Source of the DNA: Bacillota bacterium
GTDB lineage: Bacteria; Bacillota; UBA4882; UBA8346
Length of the DNA stretch: 64,000 nt
Assembly: GCA_023426245.1 (NCBI GenBank)
Contig: JAFABB010000019.1
Span: forward strand, 1-64,000
Reading direction: 5' to 3'
Shown: positions 45,106-54,467 of the stretch, piece after piece
Numbering within the stretch: the first letter of the stretch is position 1
How the letters are laid out: each line of letters starts with the position of its first letter
Made by a program: the position numbers and the translations under genes
Notes under the pieces: generated by a model
The model's database searches: none
Told to the model about the DNA's origin: nothing
The model's input: the letters and a program-made list of their open reading frames with translations, nothing else

Positions 45106-46632
45106 ATGCGAAAATTATTTGGAATAACACTTTTTTTATTATTGATATTTTCTATTTCTGCCAATTTATTTGCCGTCGGTGTCAAGCCTCTTTCATTAAA
45201 TTTAATTGGAAAGCCAGGCTCGGTATTGGATTTTAAAGTTACGGTAAATCCCTCCGAGAAACCTGGAATTGTAAGAGTAACCTTGTGCAAAGTTACCCAA
45301 AATTTAGATGGAAAACAAAATTATGAACCGGTTGAAGCCGGGAAATTCCCCACAGCCGGTTGGTTTAGCTATCCTTCGATATTGAAAGTCACCCCAGGTA
45401 ACCCCGGTGAAATTGAGGGCAAAATCAAAATTCCGTTTGATGCCAAGGGCGACTATAATATGATGTTAATGGTTTCTCCTGAATCAGAAATTGTTAAGGT
45501 GCAGGGAATCAACATAGCGGTACGCTATGGTGTCCAATTATTGTTGCAGGTTGATCGGCCCGGCATCCGTCCAACCGCAGAAGTCAATGATCTGGATTTG
45601 GTCAAAGGCGAAAATGGAATGCCGGAAATCCACGCGAAAGCTAAGAATACATCGGTTTTGGATTATAACACCTATGCCTATGCTACGATACGGAATAGCC
45701 AGCGAAAATTGATTCAAAGAATTGATTTGCTTCCTGAAACTTATTGGGATAAAAGCAATTATGGAGATCCGGTGCTTTTCCCCGGCAGTGAATTAATATA
45801 TACCGGTAAGGTTATCGAATTTTTGGCGCCTGGCCTGTATGAATTGCGCTTGTTCTACCGTTATGCGGATAGCGGGCAAATTTTACAGACCAAAACGATT
45901 AATATCGCTGAAGGTGAATATAAATTCCCCGTTTATGAAGGAAAAAAGATAAAAGTTAGTCCGGAGTCGATTCGTTTGGAAGGGCGACCGGGGACTATGG
46001 CGATGAAAGCGATTCGATTTGAAAACCAACTGGATAAACCGGTCATGATAGTAATTGACTCGTTGGATATAGAGCCCAATTATACCTACTCAATTTTCAA
46101 TAATACAGAGATTGATCTTAAAGGGGGAAGACAATTTACGTTAAAAGCCCATCAAGTCGCGATGAAAATTGTAACCGTTCGATTCGGCCCAAAAGGGCCG
46201 ATTCAAGGAAACTATGGGAATTTGAAGATTAGAGTATATACGGATGAAAATAAGCCAAATTTAATTGAAGAATTTACCGAAAGTTTATCGGCGATTCCCA
46301 TGGGTGATAAGAAACGGGCTGTGGAATTTACTGACCTTACAGGGGAACGCAGTGGGGATGAATATATTGTATCCGCGATGTTTAAAAATACCGGGAATAT
46401 CGATATCGCCCCCGAAGTTAGCCTGCAATTACAGGATAAGGACGATAGAATTATCGCCAGGATTGCTTTAGGCACCGAAAAAGGGGATAAGAATTCTATT
46501 CTTCCTGAACGAATGGCGAGTGTATCCGGTACGCTCACTCATATAAAGCCTGGTGATTATAAGGCAATAATGAAGGCACGCGAAGGAGATAGCGAATTAG
46601 GGAGTTCTAAGTTTAAACTAAAGATTAAATAA
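45106..46632 (+). CDS. exported Ig-fold protein with PapD-like N-terminal domain
   Basis: 508 residues with a signal peptide (LFLLLIFSISANLFAVG). The first ~150 residues read like a periplasmic pilus-chaperone domain: KPGSVLDFKVTVNPSEKPGIV, LKVTPGNPGEIEGKIKIP and YNMMLMVSPE. A second beta domain (~165-270) and a third (~285-390, RLEGRPGTMAMKAIRFENQL) follow, and the C-terminal ~100 residues form another Ig-like unit (FKNTGNIDIAPEVSLQL). There is no transmembrane tail, so it should be periplasmic or surface-exposed. The two secretin-type genes follow closely on the same strand. Its likely role is as an assembly factor or structural component for something exported through them, by inference. 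Confidence 0.6.
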   Translation: MRKLFGITLFLLLIFSISANLFAVGVKPLSLNLIGKPGSVLDFKVTVNPSEKPGIVRVTLCKVTQNLDGKQNYEPVEAGKFPTAGWFSYPSILKVTPGNPGEIEGKIKIPFDAKGDYNMMLMVSPESEIVKVQGINIAVRYGVQLLLQVDRPGIRPTAEVNDLDLVKGENGMPEIHAKAKNTSVLDYNTYAYATIRNSQRKLIQRIDLLPETYWDKSNYGDPVLFPGSELIYTGKVIEFLAPGLYELRLFYRYADSGQILQTKTINIAEGEYKFPVYEGKKIKVSPESIRLEGRPGTMAMKAIRFENQLDKPVMIVIDSLDIEPNYTYSIFNNTEIDLKGGRQFTLKAHQVAMKIVTVRFGPKGPIQGNYGNLKIRVYTDENKPNLIEEFTESLSAIPMGDKKRAVEFTDLTGERSGDEYIVSAMFKNTGNIDIAPEVSLQLQDKDDRIIARIALGTEKGDKNSILPERMASVSGTLTHIKPGDYKAIMKAREGDSELGSSKFKLKIK

Positions 46633-46668
46633 GAAAGGCTTTAGAATGTTGGAAAGTGGGATGGGGCT

Positions 46669-47895
46669 ATGACCATTAGCAGGGTAAAAAATATTGTTTT
46701 GGTGTTTTTGATATTATCGGGAATTTTCTTATCGAACGCATTTTGTAATGAAGAAACTTCACTCGCCAATGATCAACCGTTGGTTACTGCCACTTTTTTT
46801 GATTCGGATCTGAAAGAAGCGTTGAAAGAGGTTTCAGTACAAACGGGTATTAACATTGCAGTGGATGAAGTGGTAAAAGGCATAGTTACCTTGGAATTAA
46901 AAAATGTACCTTTGGAGAAAGCTCTACGGATGATGCTGATAGGTGGGGGGTTTAGTTTTCATAAGGTTGATGATTTTTATGTGGTTGGTTTGGCGGATCC
47001 CCGGAACCCGGTCTTCCAAGGGCTTAGTGAAACCGAAATTTATTATTTTAAAAATATAAATGCTCAATCTGCAAAGTCTTTATTGCCGGCATTTTATGAA
47101 CCCTATGTTAAATTTTCCGATAAAGATCTTACGACTGAAAACGGTTCAGCGACTGTCAATGCCCCACCGGACCTTTTGGAGAAGATTATGAGTGACTTGG
47201 GAAAAATTGATGGGGAAAGAAAACAAATTAGGATTAAAGCTCTGGTTACTGAAATCCGGAACGAAGTCCTTAAAAATTGGGGCATGAATGTATTGAGTAT
47301 TGATTTTGGCGCCAAAGGGACAACGGGCTCCAGGACCTTGGCTTTGGATCTTGCTGAAGGGACTCTCACCGGAGAGGGAGATAGCAGTTTTGGACATTTT
47401 TCAACAACACTGAATGCTTTAGTAAATGAAAAAAAGGCAACGATTCATGCCGATCCGGTATTACTGGTGACCGAGGGCAAGAGTGGCGAACTCTTTGTGG
47501 GTGAAAAACGCACTTTAATACTCTATTCCACTGGGACGAGTTCTACCAGTTCCAGTACTGAGAACGTGGAAGCAGGTACTACACTGAAAGTGGCGCCTAA
47601 AATAGTCGGAAATCAAATTGAACTATCGGTTGCTCAAAAAGTAAGCGATTTTCAGGACAATACCACCGATGAAATTGTCGTAAAAAGCAGGGAGTATAGC
47701 TCAACGGTGCGTTTTTTACCAGGGCAAACCGTGATGGTTGCCGGACTCACCAATAAGAATGATAGTGATACAACGATAAAAACTCCTATTTTAGGAGATA
47801 TTCCCCTCATCGGATATTTATTTAAACAAAAATCAAAAACCAAAGATGATAGTGAATTATTGGTCTTTCTTACAGCTGAGGTTGTAAAGGAATGA
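46669..47895 (+). CDS. secretin-family outer-membrane channel protein
   Basis: 408 residues with a signal sequence (IVLVFLILSGIFLSNA). The STN/N0 domain at ~38-107 (TFFDSDLKEALKEVSVQTGINI, LKNVPLEKALRMML) is followed by a NolW/N1-like domain at ~118-175 (YYFKNINAQSAKSLLP). The secretin core fills ~180-406 and ends with the family hallmark VMVAGLTNKNDSDTTIKTPILG, then DIPLIGYLFK. Secretins form outer-membrane gates for type II/III secretion and type IV pili; this one is short. No secretion ATPase or pilotin is next to it. The stop codon overlaps the next start (ATGA), so the two are translationally coupled. Confidence 0.88.
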   Translation: MTISRVKNIVLVFLILSGIFLSNAFCNEETSLANDQPLVTATFFDSDLKEALKEVSVQTGINIAVDEVVKGIVTLELKNVPLEKALRMMLIGGGFSFHKVDDFYVVGLADPRNPVFQGLSETEIYYFKNINAQSAKSLLPAFYEPYVKFSDKDLTTENGSATVNAPPDLLEKIMSDLGKIDGERKQIRIKALVTEIRNEVLKNWGMNVLSIDFGAKGTTGSRTLALDLAEGTLTGEGDSSFGHFSTTLNALVNEKKATIHADPVLLVTEGKSGELFVGEKRTLILYSTGTSSTSSSTENVEAGTTLKVAPKIVGNQIELSVAQKVSDFQDNTTDEIVVKSREYSSTVRFLPGQTVMVAGLTNKNDSDTTIKTPILGDIPLIGYLFKQKSKTKDDSELLVFLTAEVVKE

Positions 47896-49604
47896 GGACT
47901 TGGAAGGCGTTTTGCGGGGTTGTTTTCTTATTCATCTTCGTCGTAGGTTTGATGTTGATTAGGGCAATGGCCGAGGATGTTTCCGGGAAAGAAGTTTCGC
48001 AGGCTCTATTTCAAAAATCTTTAGCAGCAATTGAAGATAAGTACCATGTCCAAGTTATTGCCGACCCTGAGCTGGAGGGTCTGGAAATTAAAAATATCCA
48101 GGGGAATACAGCCGAAGAGGCTTTGAAATGGTTCTTAAACCCGTTGGGTTATTCCTATACTAAAGTTGATAATTATTATTTAGTCAGCGGTCCCCAATCA
48201 CCGTTGACGGTGATGGCACAATCGGAATCCTCAGTTATACCGGTGGGGTTTTTAGATCAAAGCTCCAGGGAACAATTGGATCAATTTAAACAATATTTGA
48301 ATTACGATGAATCCCTTGGAGTTATTTATGTAAAGGCACCGACTTCCATGCTAGACAAAATATTGTCTAAACTGGGTGAGCTTTCTCAAAGCGCTGGGCA
48401 AATCTCGGTCTTTTACCGCTTAAAGATTGTGGATGTTGGAAGTTCGGCAGACTTGGATTTTATGTTTTCCGGTTCCTATAATCAATCCAATGCCCATAGC
48501 AAAGAACTAATTGTTACTCCGGATCAATGGACCCTTAACAGCCAGACGGAATGGGTGATTCATCAAAAGATCGAAACTTATTCACAAAGCGTGACCAGGC
48601 AACCTTGGCTGATTACGATTCCTGGAAAGCCGGTTACTCTTACTTCCAGTACCCATGCAATAAGTAATGAATTGGATACCAATCGTTATTTTACCATTCA
48701 AATAACTCCCTTGAAAGTTGACGCAGTAAGCGGTGAAATTACTTCCGATGTTCATATTGAGAGGGATATGGCAAGCGAAGCCGATTTCAGTCGGGATGGT
48801 ACGGTTAAGAAAGTGAGCGAACCTGTTGAAAAGGTGGCGACAATTGTCCGTACGAATTCAGGAAAAAGTATTGTTTTAGCGGTGGTTCGCCAAAATCAAA
48901 CTTCCGGTCAGGATATCATGGACGGAGTAAACCAGGAAAGATCCAAAAGCCATCGTGATTTTATCGTCCTAATCTCGGCGACACCCATCAATATCCAATC
49001 AACGCTAGCTACAAAGTCCGGATTACTTCCTGTAGCATCACTCGGGGGATTTGAGAGATTAATGGATGAACCTGCGCCTGAACTGCCGAACAAGTCAAGG
49101 CTGGAGTTGGGAATTTCTAAAATAAAAGATGATGACTCCATTAAGGGTTGGCTAAACGTTGCCACTTCTTTTGGGCCCAATAGCTTTTCTTTAGACTATA
49201 GAAGAAGGGATCGCTATTCTGCGGGGTTATCTTTTGGACTCGATTCGGAAACATCATTTGAGTTCCTGGCGGGCAGGGGAATCGGTCCCAGGAATCAAGA
49301 TGCTTTCATGTTTGGGCTGGGGGATGCGACACATCCCGGTCGATATCTTAGTTTATTTGCCAAATACTATCCATGGTCTTATCTTTTTGATTCAGAAAAG
49401 ATATCAAAAGATGGAGTCTGGGAAGTCGGAACCCGCATCGGAACGGAGCATTTGGCCGTAGTACTCAGCGCCGCCGGAGATCCGGATTATGATGGCTGGC
49501 TGTTTCGATTGGACTACAGTCCGAAAAAAAGCGCATGGATTCTTGAAGTTGATCACAGACAAGATAAACCCGCATATTCTTTGGGGATAGGGATTCATTT
49601 TTAA
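47892..49604 (+). CDS. divergent secretin-like protein with a beta-barrel-like C-terminus
   Basis: 570 residues, signal sequence (FCGVVFLFIFVVGLMLIRAMA). Residues ~35-95 resemble an STN domain (YHVQVIADPELEGLEIKNI, NTAEEALKWFL), and ~120-175 an N1-like domain (LNYDESLGVIYVKAPTSMLDKI). A divergent secretin-like region spans ~180-375. The last ~170 residues alternate polar and hydrophobic residues (NSFSLDYRRRDRYSAGLSFG, GRYLSLFAKYYPW) and end in YSLGIGIHF, the terminal-Phe signature of outer-membrane barrels. A secretin core followed by a barrel-like domain is unusual. It is coupled to the preceding secretin gene by overlap. Confidence 0.68.
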   Translation: MRTWKAFCGVVFLFIFVVGLMLIRAMAEDVSGKEVSQALFQKSLAAIEDKYHVQVIADPELEGLEIKNIQGNTAEEALKWFLNPLGYSYTKVDNYYLVSGPQSPLTVMAQSESSVIPVGFLDQSSREQLDQFKQYLNYDESLGVIYVKAPTSMLDKILSKLGELSQSAGQISVFYRLKIVDVGSSADLDFMFSGSYNQSNAHSKELIVTPDQWTLNSQTEWVIHQKIETYSQSVTRQPWLITIPGKPVTLTSSTHAISNELDTNRYFTIQITPLKVDAVSGEITSDVHIERDMASEADFSRDGTVKKVSEPVEKVATIVRTNSGKSIVLAVVRQNQTSGQDIMDGVNQERSKSHRDFIVLISATPINIQSTLATKSGLLPVASLGGFERLMDEPAPELPNKSRLELGISKIKDDDSIKGWLNVATSFGPNSFSLDYRRRDRYSAGLSFGLDSETSFEFLAGRGIGPRNQDAFMFGLGDATHPGRYLSLFAKYYPWSYLFDSEKISKDGVWEVGTRIGTEHLAVVLSAAGDPDYDGWLFRLDYSPKKSAWILEVDHRQDKPAYSLGIGIHF

Positions 49605-49824
49605 CCATAAAATTGATTTCACGTTTTTTGGCAAATATCCGCGAATCTATCATTTTTTTGGAGCATTCAATCAGAATAAACATTATGAAAACTACTATGA
49701 ATCTACAAATAATGCGGCCTTTGTTTGGTATAATTTGAAAACGTTGGACATAGATTGTATGTGGAATAAAAGGAGGCGGGAAGCGATAATAAATGGCTGA
49801 ACAATGATTAATGGAGGTCGTATC

Positions 49825-51225
49825 GTGATTGGTGCTCAAAGTGAGGATGTTACGCGGAATTTTGATTTACATGACGGGATCCGAGTCATTCGCAAACATA
49901 GCGGACTTATTGTAACTATTTTTTTATTTTCAGTTTTTGCTGGGGCAGCGGTGAGTTTTTTGATGCCTCCAACTTACGAAGGGGAGGCGACATTGAGAAT
50001 AAAACAATCGAAAAGTTTGGATAATTCTTTGTTATCCACTGCGCCAGGCTATGATTGGGAAATTCAAAAGTTGCTTTCTACTTATGCCGAAATCATTCAA
50101 AGCCGTACCATAATCAATACGGTCACAGCTAAAGCCCATCTTCAAAAAGTCAGCTACGATAAAATGCTTTCCCGGATTCATATTGAGCCGGTTAAAGATA
50201 GTGAAATTTTAAAGGTACAAGTTCGCGATCATAATCCCAAAAGAGCGATGTTTCTTACCAATATTTTAGTGGATACTTTTTTGGTGCGATTAATGAAGTT
50301 GGTTCGAACGGAAGATTCAGCTGTCGGCAATTTTATCGATCAATATTTAGTGGGAGCCAAACAAAACTTAGAACAGGCCGAACAAGCTTTGGAGAGTTTT
50401 AAAAGAGATAAAAAAATAGTAGCTCCAGAGAATGAAACCAAAGCATTGCTGGATAGACTTTCAAGTATGAATCAACTGAAAGCGGAGAATAACATAACCT
50501 TGGCTGCCGCACAAGCTAAATTAGAGGCTGCCAATCAAGAATTATCCCGGAATAAAAATGAGCAACCACAGGACAGCCCTTTAATTGGGCAGTATAAAGC
50601 GAAAATAGCTGATCTGGAAGTGCAATTAGTCGGATTACTTCCTAATAGTAACGATGGTAACCCGCAAGTATCAGCCGTCAGGGCAGAGATTGAAGAAGTC
50701 AGAACGAAACTCAATACGGAAATCAATAAAGTCGTAAACAGGGAAGAAACTTTGACAAATCCTGTATATCAAAACCTGTTGCAAGGGAAATTACAAGCGG
50801 GTGTCGATATTGCAGTCGCCGGCGCTCAGGGAGTCGCTTTAAATAAACTGGCGGCTGATGCAGAAAGGGAAATTGGAAGATTGCCAGCCAGAGAACAGGA
50901 ATTGGCGCGATTGATGCGCAATGTCTCTTTGGCGCAAGAGATTTATATGATGCTTTCGAAACGCCGTGAAGAAGCCAAAATTAGTGAGGTAATGGTACCA
51001 ACCAATGTCCAACTCATTGATCGGGCGGTGCTTCCGGATAAACCGATTTTTCCAAATAAAACTTTGAACATTTTAATGGCTGCATTTTTAGGTCTCTTTG
51101 CCGGTTTGGGTTTGGCATTTGTATTGGAGTACTTAAATACCACAATTGATACGGCCGATGATGTCAAGAATTACTTAAATCTGCCGGTTTTAGGGAACAT
51201 CCCTGATTTCAAGGAGTCCCCATAA
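49825..51225 (+). CDS. Wzz/GumC-type polysaccharide co-polymerase
   Basis: 466 residues from GTG 49825, which has GGAGGT 6 bases in front; ATG 49804 is in frame but lacks a ribosome site. Two membrane helices, at ~27-48 (SGLIVTIFLFSVFAGAAVSFLM) and ~418-440 (NILMAAFLGLFAGLGLAFVLEY), flank a large coiled-coil periplasmic domain. The Pro-rich PDKPIFPNK motif lies just before the second helix. Such proteins set chain length and bridge export in Wzx/Wzy pathways. It opens the exopolysaccharide cluster and precedes the matching BY-kinase. Confidence 0.9.
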   Translation: MIGAQSEDVTRNFDLHDGIRVIRKHSGLIVTIFLFSVFAGAAVSFLMPPTYEGEATLRIKQSKSLDNSLLSTAPGYDWEIQKLLSTYAEIIQSRTIINTVTAKAHLQKVSYDKMLSRIHIEPVKDSEILKVQVRDHNPKRAMFLTNILVDTFLVRLMKLVRTEDSAVGNFIDQYLVGAKQNLEQAEQALESFKRDKKIVAPENETKALLDRLSSMNQLKAENNITLAAAQAKLEAANQELSRNKNEQPQDSPLIGQYKAKIADLEVQLVGLLPNSNDGNPQVSAVRAEIEEVRTKLNTEINKVVNREETLTNPVYQNLLQGKLQAGVDIAVAGAQGVALNKLAADAEREIGRLPAREQELARLMRNVSLAQEIYMMLSKRREEAKISEVMVPTNVQLIDRAVLPDKPIFPNKTLNILMAAFLGLFAGLGLAFVLEYLNTTIDTADDVKNYLNLPVLGNIPDFKESP

Positions 51226-51277
51226 TATGGATTCGGATATGCTATAAATTTTGGAATTTTTAAAGCGAGGTTTTCCA

Positions 51278-51973
51278 ATGCCATTTCAAGATCAATTAAT
51301 CGTCAGAAATCAAAAATTATCTCCGGTGTCGGAAGCTTTCCGGACCTTACGGACAAATCTTCAATTTTCAAAAATTGATAGTAGCCTGCAGTCTTTGATT
51401 ATTACCAGTGCCGGCCCTCAGGAAGGAAAATCGACTGTGGTTGCAAATACTGGCGTGGTACTGGCTGAATCCGGCAAAAAAGTAATCATTGTTGATTGTG
51501 ATCTTCGTAAACCAACACAACATCGAATTTTTGGCCTAAAAGAACGGGGTCTAACTAATTATATGGTTGAAAGAACTTCCATTGATGAGTTATTTCAGTT
51601 AACCGGTATCGAAAATCTTCAAGTGCTCCCCAGCGGGCCGGTTCCGCCCAATCCTTCGGAACTTCTGGTTTCCTCCCGGATGGCTGATTTATTGGTATAT
51701 TTGCAGTCCTGCTTTGATTTCGTTCTGATTGATACTCCCCCAATTATAGCAGTTACTGATGCTTGTGTCTTGGCTTCCAGGGTAGAAGGAGTAGCTTTAG
51801 TTGTCAGGGCTGGGTTTACAAGGCCTGAAATGGTTCGACAGGCTAAAGATTCCATATTGCGTGCGAATGGAAAGTTATTGGGAGTGATACTCAACAGGGT
51901 GGAGATTGAGGGACAATATTCTCATTATTACTACTATTATAGAACGGATAAACGGCGACATGGATCGGTATAA
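51278..51973 (+). CDS. tyrosine autokinase of the BY-kinase family (CpsD/CapB-like)
   Basis: 231 residues. Walker A ITSAGPQEGKSTV, Walker A' IVDCDLRKPT and Walker B FVLIDTPP are intact. The C-terminal tail has five consecutive tyrosines (HYYYYYR) and a basic end, the autophosphorylation cluster of BY-kinases. SEAFRTLRTNLQF is the usual N-terminal oligomerisation motif. ATG 51278 is preferred because GCGAGG precedes it. It should act with the GumC-like partner in control of polymer assembly. Confidence 0.92.
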   Translation: MPFQDQLIVRNQKLSPVSEAFRTLRTNLQFSKIDSSLQSLIITSAGPQEGKSTVVANTGVVLAESGKKVIIVDCDLRKPTQHRIFGLKERGLTNYMVERTSIDELFQLTGIENLQVLPSGPVPPNPSELLVSSRMADLLVYLQSCFDFVLIDTPPIIAVTDACVLASRVEGVALVVRAGFTRPEMVRQAKDSILRANGKLLGVILNRVEIEGQYSHYYYYYRTDKRRHGSV

Positions 51974-52000
51974 CAAAATGTTATAAAAAGGGATATGGAT

Positions 52001-52963
52001 ATGAAAAAAAATATTCCACTCCTCATTGTGCTGATGCTTTCTTTGAGCATCATAAGTTTTGAAAGCAATAAGAATGTTACCCATATAGCCCGTTTTTTCA
52101 GTGGAAACCTACCTACATTCGCAACGGAAAAACCTCACATAAAATCAACCGGTTCCAGGGGAAACAGGGAAGATAATTTATTAAAACTATCTTCCGGTCA
52201 GAGTTTTAATCTTCTGGTTCTGGGGATCGATGCCCGAGATCATAATGCTTCGCGCGCTGATATGATCATGGTCGCCAATGTTAACCCCCGCAGCCGCTCC
52301 ATTCATCTGGTAAGTGTACCCCGTGATACCAGGATAGCGGTTAAGGGAATCGGCTATACAAAAATTACTCATACACACTTAATCGGAGAAAAAGAAGGCG
52401 GCAATCGGAAAGGCACTCAAGCCACAATAAATGCCGTAGCTAACTTATTGCATTGCCGATTGGATTATTATATTAAAGTCGACTTTAAGGGATATGTGAG
52501 TTTCATTGATACTTTGGGAGGGCTTGATATTGAATTGCCGCAAGCAATCCGGCTCACTGAAAAATCAGTAACCCTTCCCGCCGGAAATAATCATTTAAAT
52601 GGTGATATGGTGCTGGAATTGACCCGGGAACGTTTCTCGTTAAGAAATGGCGATTTCGGCAGGCAGCAAAATCAATTCATGATACTCAAGGCAATCGTCA
52701 AACAAACATTTCGATTGACAAATCTGACCAAATTGCCCGATTTAATTGCTCGGGTTCATCATGATGTGATGGATACCAATTTAACAGATTTTGATTTGCT
52801 TTGTTTGGCCTGGACTATCAAACAAGTACCGGAAAATAATCTGAAATACTACCAAATCGGAGGAAAGGCGGAAAGCAGTTTGGATCCCTTAACAAAAACG
52901 GTGGTATTTTACTGGAGGCCGGATCTGGATGGTATTGAGAGAATACAAAAATATTTTCAATAA
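52001..52963 (+). CDS. LytR-CpsA-Psr (LCP) family protein
   Basis: 320 residues with an N-terminal membrane anchor (IPLLIVLMLSLSIISF). LCP motifs are LLVLGIDARD, ADMIMVANVNP, VSVPRDTRI and the arginine-rich ELTRERFSLRNGDFGRQQ. LCP enzymes transfer lipid-linked glycopolymers to cell-wall or other acceptors. ATG 52001 is preferred over 51995 for its spacing from AAAAGGGA. In this locus it may anchor the exopolysaccharide. Confidence 0.9.
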   Translation: MKKNIPLLIVLMLSLSIISFESNKNVTHIARFFSGNLPTFATEKPHIKSTGSRGNREDNLLKLSSGQSFNLLVLGIDARDHNASRADMIMVANVNPRSRSIHLVSVPRDTRIAVKGIGYTKITHTHLIGEKEGGNRKGTQATINAVANLLHCRLDYYIKVDFKGYVSFIDTLGGLDIELPQAIRLTEKSVTLPAGNNHLNGDMVLELTRERFSLRNGDFGRQQNQFMILKAIVKQTFRLTNLTKLPDLIARVHHDVMDTNLTDFDLLCLAWTIKQVPENNLKYYQIGGKAESSLDPLTKTVVFYWRPDLDGIERIQKYFQ

Positions 52964-53031
52964 AGAGCGTAATTTGTAAAGAGTCCCAGAAGGCATTAAA
53001 GCAGAGATTCAAAGAGGGTGGATTACCTATT

Positions 53032-54000
53032 ATGCTCATCATATCAAGTTTCATTATCGGGTTTATTTTTCTTGCGGTAATCTTTTTATGCTGTTTTATA
53101 TTTTTTTCATACATTTGGCCGATCAAAACCAAAAAAGAAAAATGGTCCATAGGGATCTACGCGGGGACTTCGCCGTTAGAATTAAATCCTCCCGCGCAAT
53201 GGATAAATCCGGTTCTCACTGCCGGGGATATTAAGGGCATGGATGCCCAATTTATAGCGGATCCTTTTCTTATCAAAGAAGGAGCCGGTTGGTATCTTTT
53301 TTTTGAAGTCTTTAATAATTTAACGCAAAAAGGGGAAATTGGATTTGCTGCAAGTGAAAATGGTTTTGAGTGGAACTTTCAACAGATCATCCTATCCGAA
53401 CCTTTTCATTTATCGTATCCTCATGTTTTTAGGTGGGAAAATGGGTATTATATGATCCCTGAAAGCTATGAAGCCGGATCAATACGATTATATAAAGCGG
53501 TGGAATTCCCTTTAAAATGGGAATATGAAAGAACACTGCTGGAAAAAGTGGCAGTGGATGCTTCTATTTTTTTTCATACCAATCGATGGTGGATGTTTAC
53601 ATCGAACCCCCATCATAATAATCAGCTTAACCTGTATTTCGCCAAGGAGTTATATGGCCCATGGACGGAGCACCCTAAAAATCCGTTGATAAGGAATAAT
53701 AAACATATAGCCAGACCTGGCGGAAGAGTTACCTTTTTTGACGGCAAAATCATTCGTTTTGCTCAAGATGATTGGTTCATCTATGGTAATAAAGTGAGGG
53801 CCTTTGAAATCATTAAATTAAGCGAAACTGATTATCAAGAAAAATTGGTTCCTAAGGAACTCACCGTATCGAGGACAGGTTTTGGTTGGAACAGAAGTGG
53901 AATGCATCATGTTGATCCGCTTCAAGTCGATACCAATCTTTGGATTGCCGCGGTTGATGGCCTTGGAGCGATTGGTAAACCCCGGCACATTCCAAGGTGA
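53032..54000 (+). CDS. GINT1-like five-bladed beta-propeller protein, membrane-anchored
   Basis: 322 residues with one N-terminal membrane helix (FIIGFIFLAVIFLCCFIFF). The rest matches the N-terminal domain of the glucosamine inositolphosphorylceramide transferase 1 family, which has a GH43-like propeller: FIADPFLIKEGAGWYLFFE, GEIGFAASENG, YPHVFRWENGYYMIPES and MFTSNPHHNN. It may modify or hydrolyse a glycan. The activity in bacteria is unknown. A MITE-like element and a terminator follow it. Confidence 0.72.
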   Translation: MLIISSFIIGFIFLAVIFLCCFIFFSYIWPIKTKKEKWSIGIYAGTSPLELNPPAQWINPVLTAGDIKGMDAQFIADPFLIKEGAGWYLFFEVFNNLTQKGEIGFAASENGFEWNFQQIILSEPFHLSYPHVFRWENGYYMIPESYEAGSIRLYKAVEFPLKWEYERTLLEKVAVDASIFFHTNRWWMFTSNPHHNNQLNLYFAKELYGPWTEHPKNPLIRNNKHIARPGGRVTFFDGKIIRFAQDDWFIYGNKVRAFEIIKLSETDYQEKLVPKELTVSRTGFGWNRSGMHHVDPLQVDTNLWIAAVDGLGAIGKPRHIPR

Positions 54001-54049
54001 GGATTTCAACTACCGGGATTCGAATTCTCGTTTCAGCTGGTGGTGGTTC

Positions 54050-54183
54050 GGGCTGTCCCAAAAGAAGATTTTACGATAAAGAAATACGATATATAGAAAT
54101 CAACATATTCGATGAAGTCGCGCGCATGCGCGCGATATATATTGTATTTCTTATTGATTTTGAATTGCTTTTTAGACAGCCCC
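54050..54183. mobile_element. MITE-like element, copy B
   Basis: A 134-bp element with ends GGGCTGTCCCAAAAG and (inverted) GGGCTGTCTAAAAAG. The inside holds an extended inverted repeat, AAGAAATACGATATATA with TATATATTGTATTTCTT, and the palindrome GCGCGCATGCGCGC at the centre. It matches copy A over the right half (ACATATTC, TATATTGTATTT, CTTTTTAGACAGCC). It has no coding capacity. Confidence 0.72.
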
Positions 54184-54189
54184 AAAACA

Positions 54190-54223
54190 AAATTCCCGGG
54201 CACCTTAGCTCCGGGAATTTTTT
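54190..54223 (+). terminator. rho-independent terminator
   Basis: AAATTCCCGG and CCGGGAATTT form a 10-bp stem with a short loop, then TTT. It splits the exopolysaccharide cluster into two transcripts between the propeller gene and the WbaP-type gene. Confidence 0.8.
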
Positions 54224-54467
54224 GTGATGCCGCGGACTTTGAAGACTTCCTTCGAGTATTCCGGCAGGTGAAATAATAAGCCGCAAAAAAGCTGGCCTCT
54301 TGGTGAATGGTTTGTTGCAACAAATTAGAAACAAAAATATGTACAATTAGTAATACAAAAAGAAATTTTTCGATCCCAATAGACTATGTCACGGAATAAA
54401 GAAAAAGTACATATAATTTTTCAGCTATTAAAAGGGCACTTCAACGTGCTTTCTAGGAGGACTTCCG

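Noticed and set aside
54110..54140. GCGCGC-rich palindrome considered as a chi-like, Z-DNA or regulatory site
   Set aside because: It is the centre of MITE-like copy B and is explained by that element.
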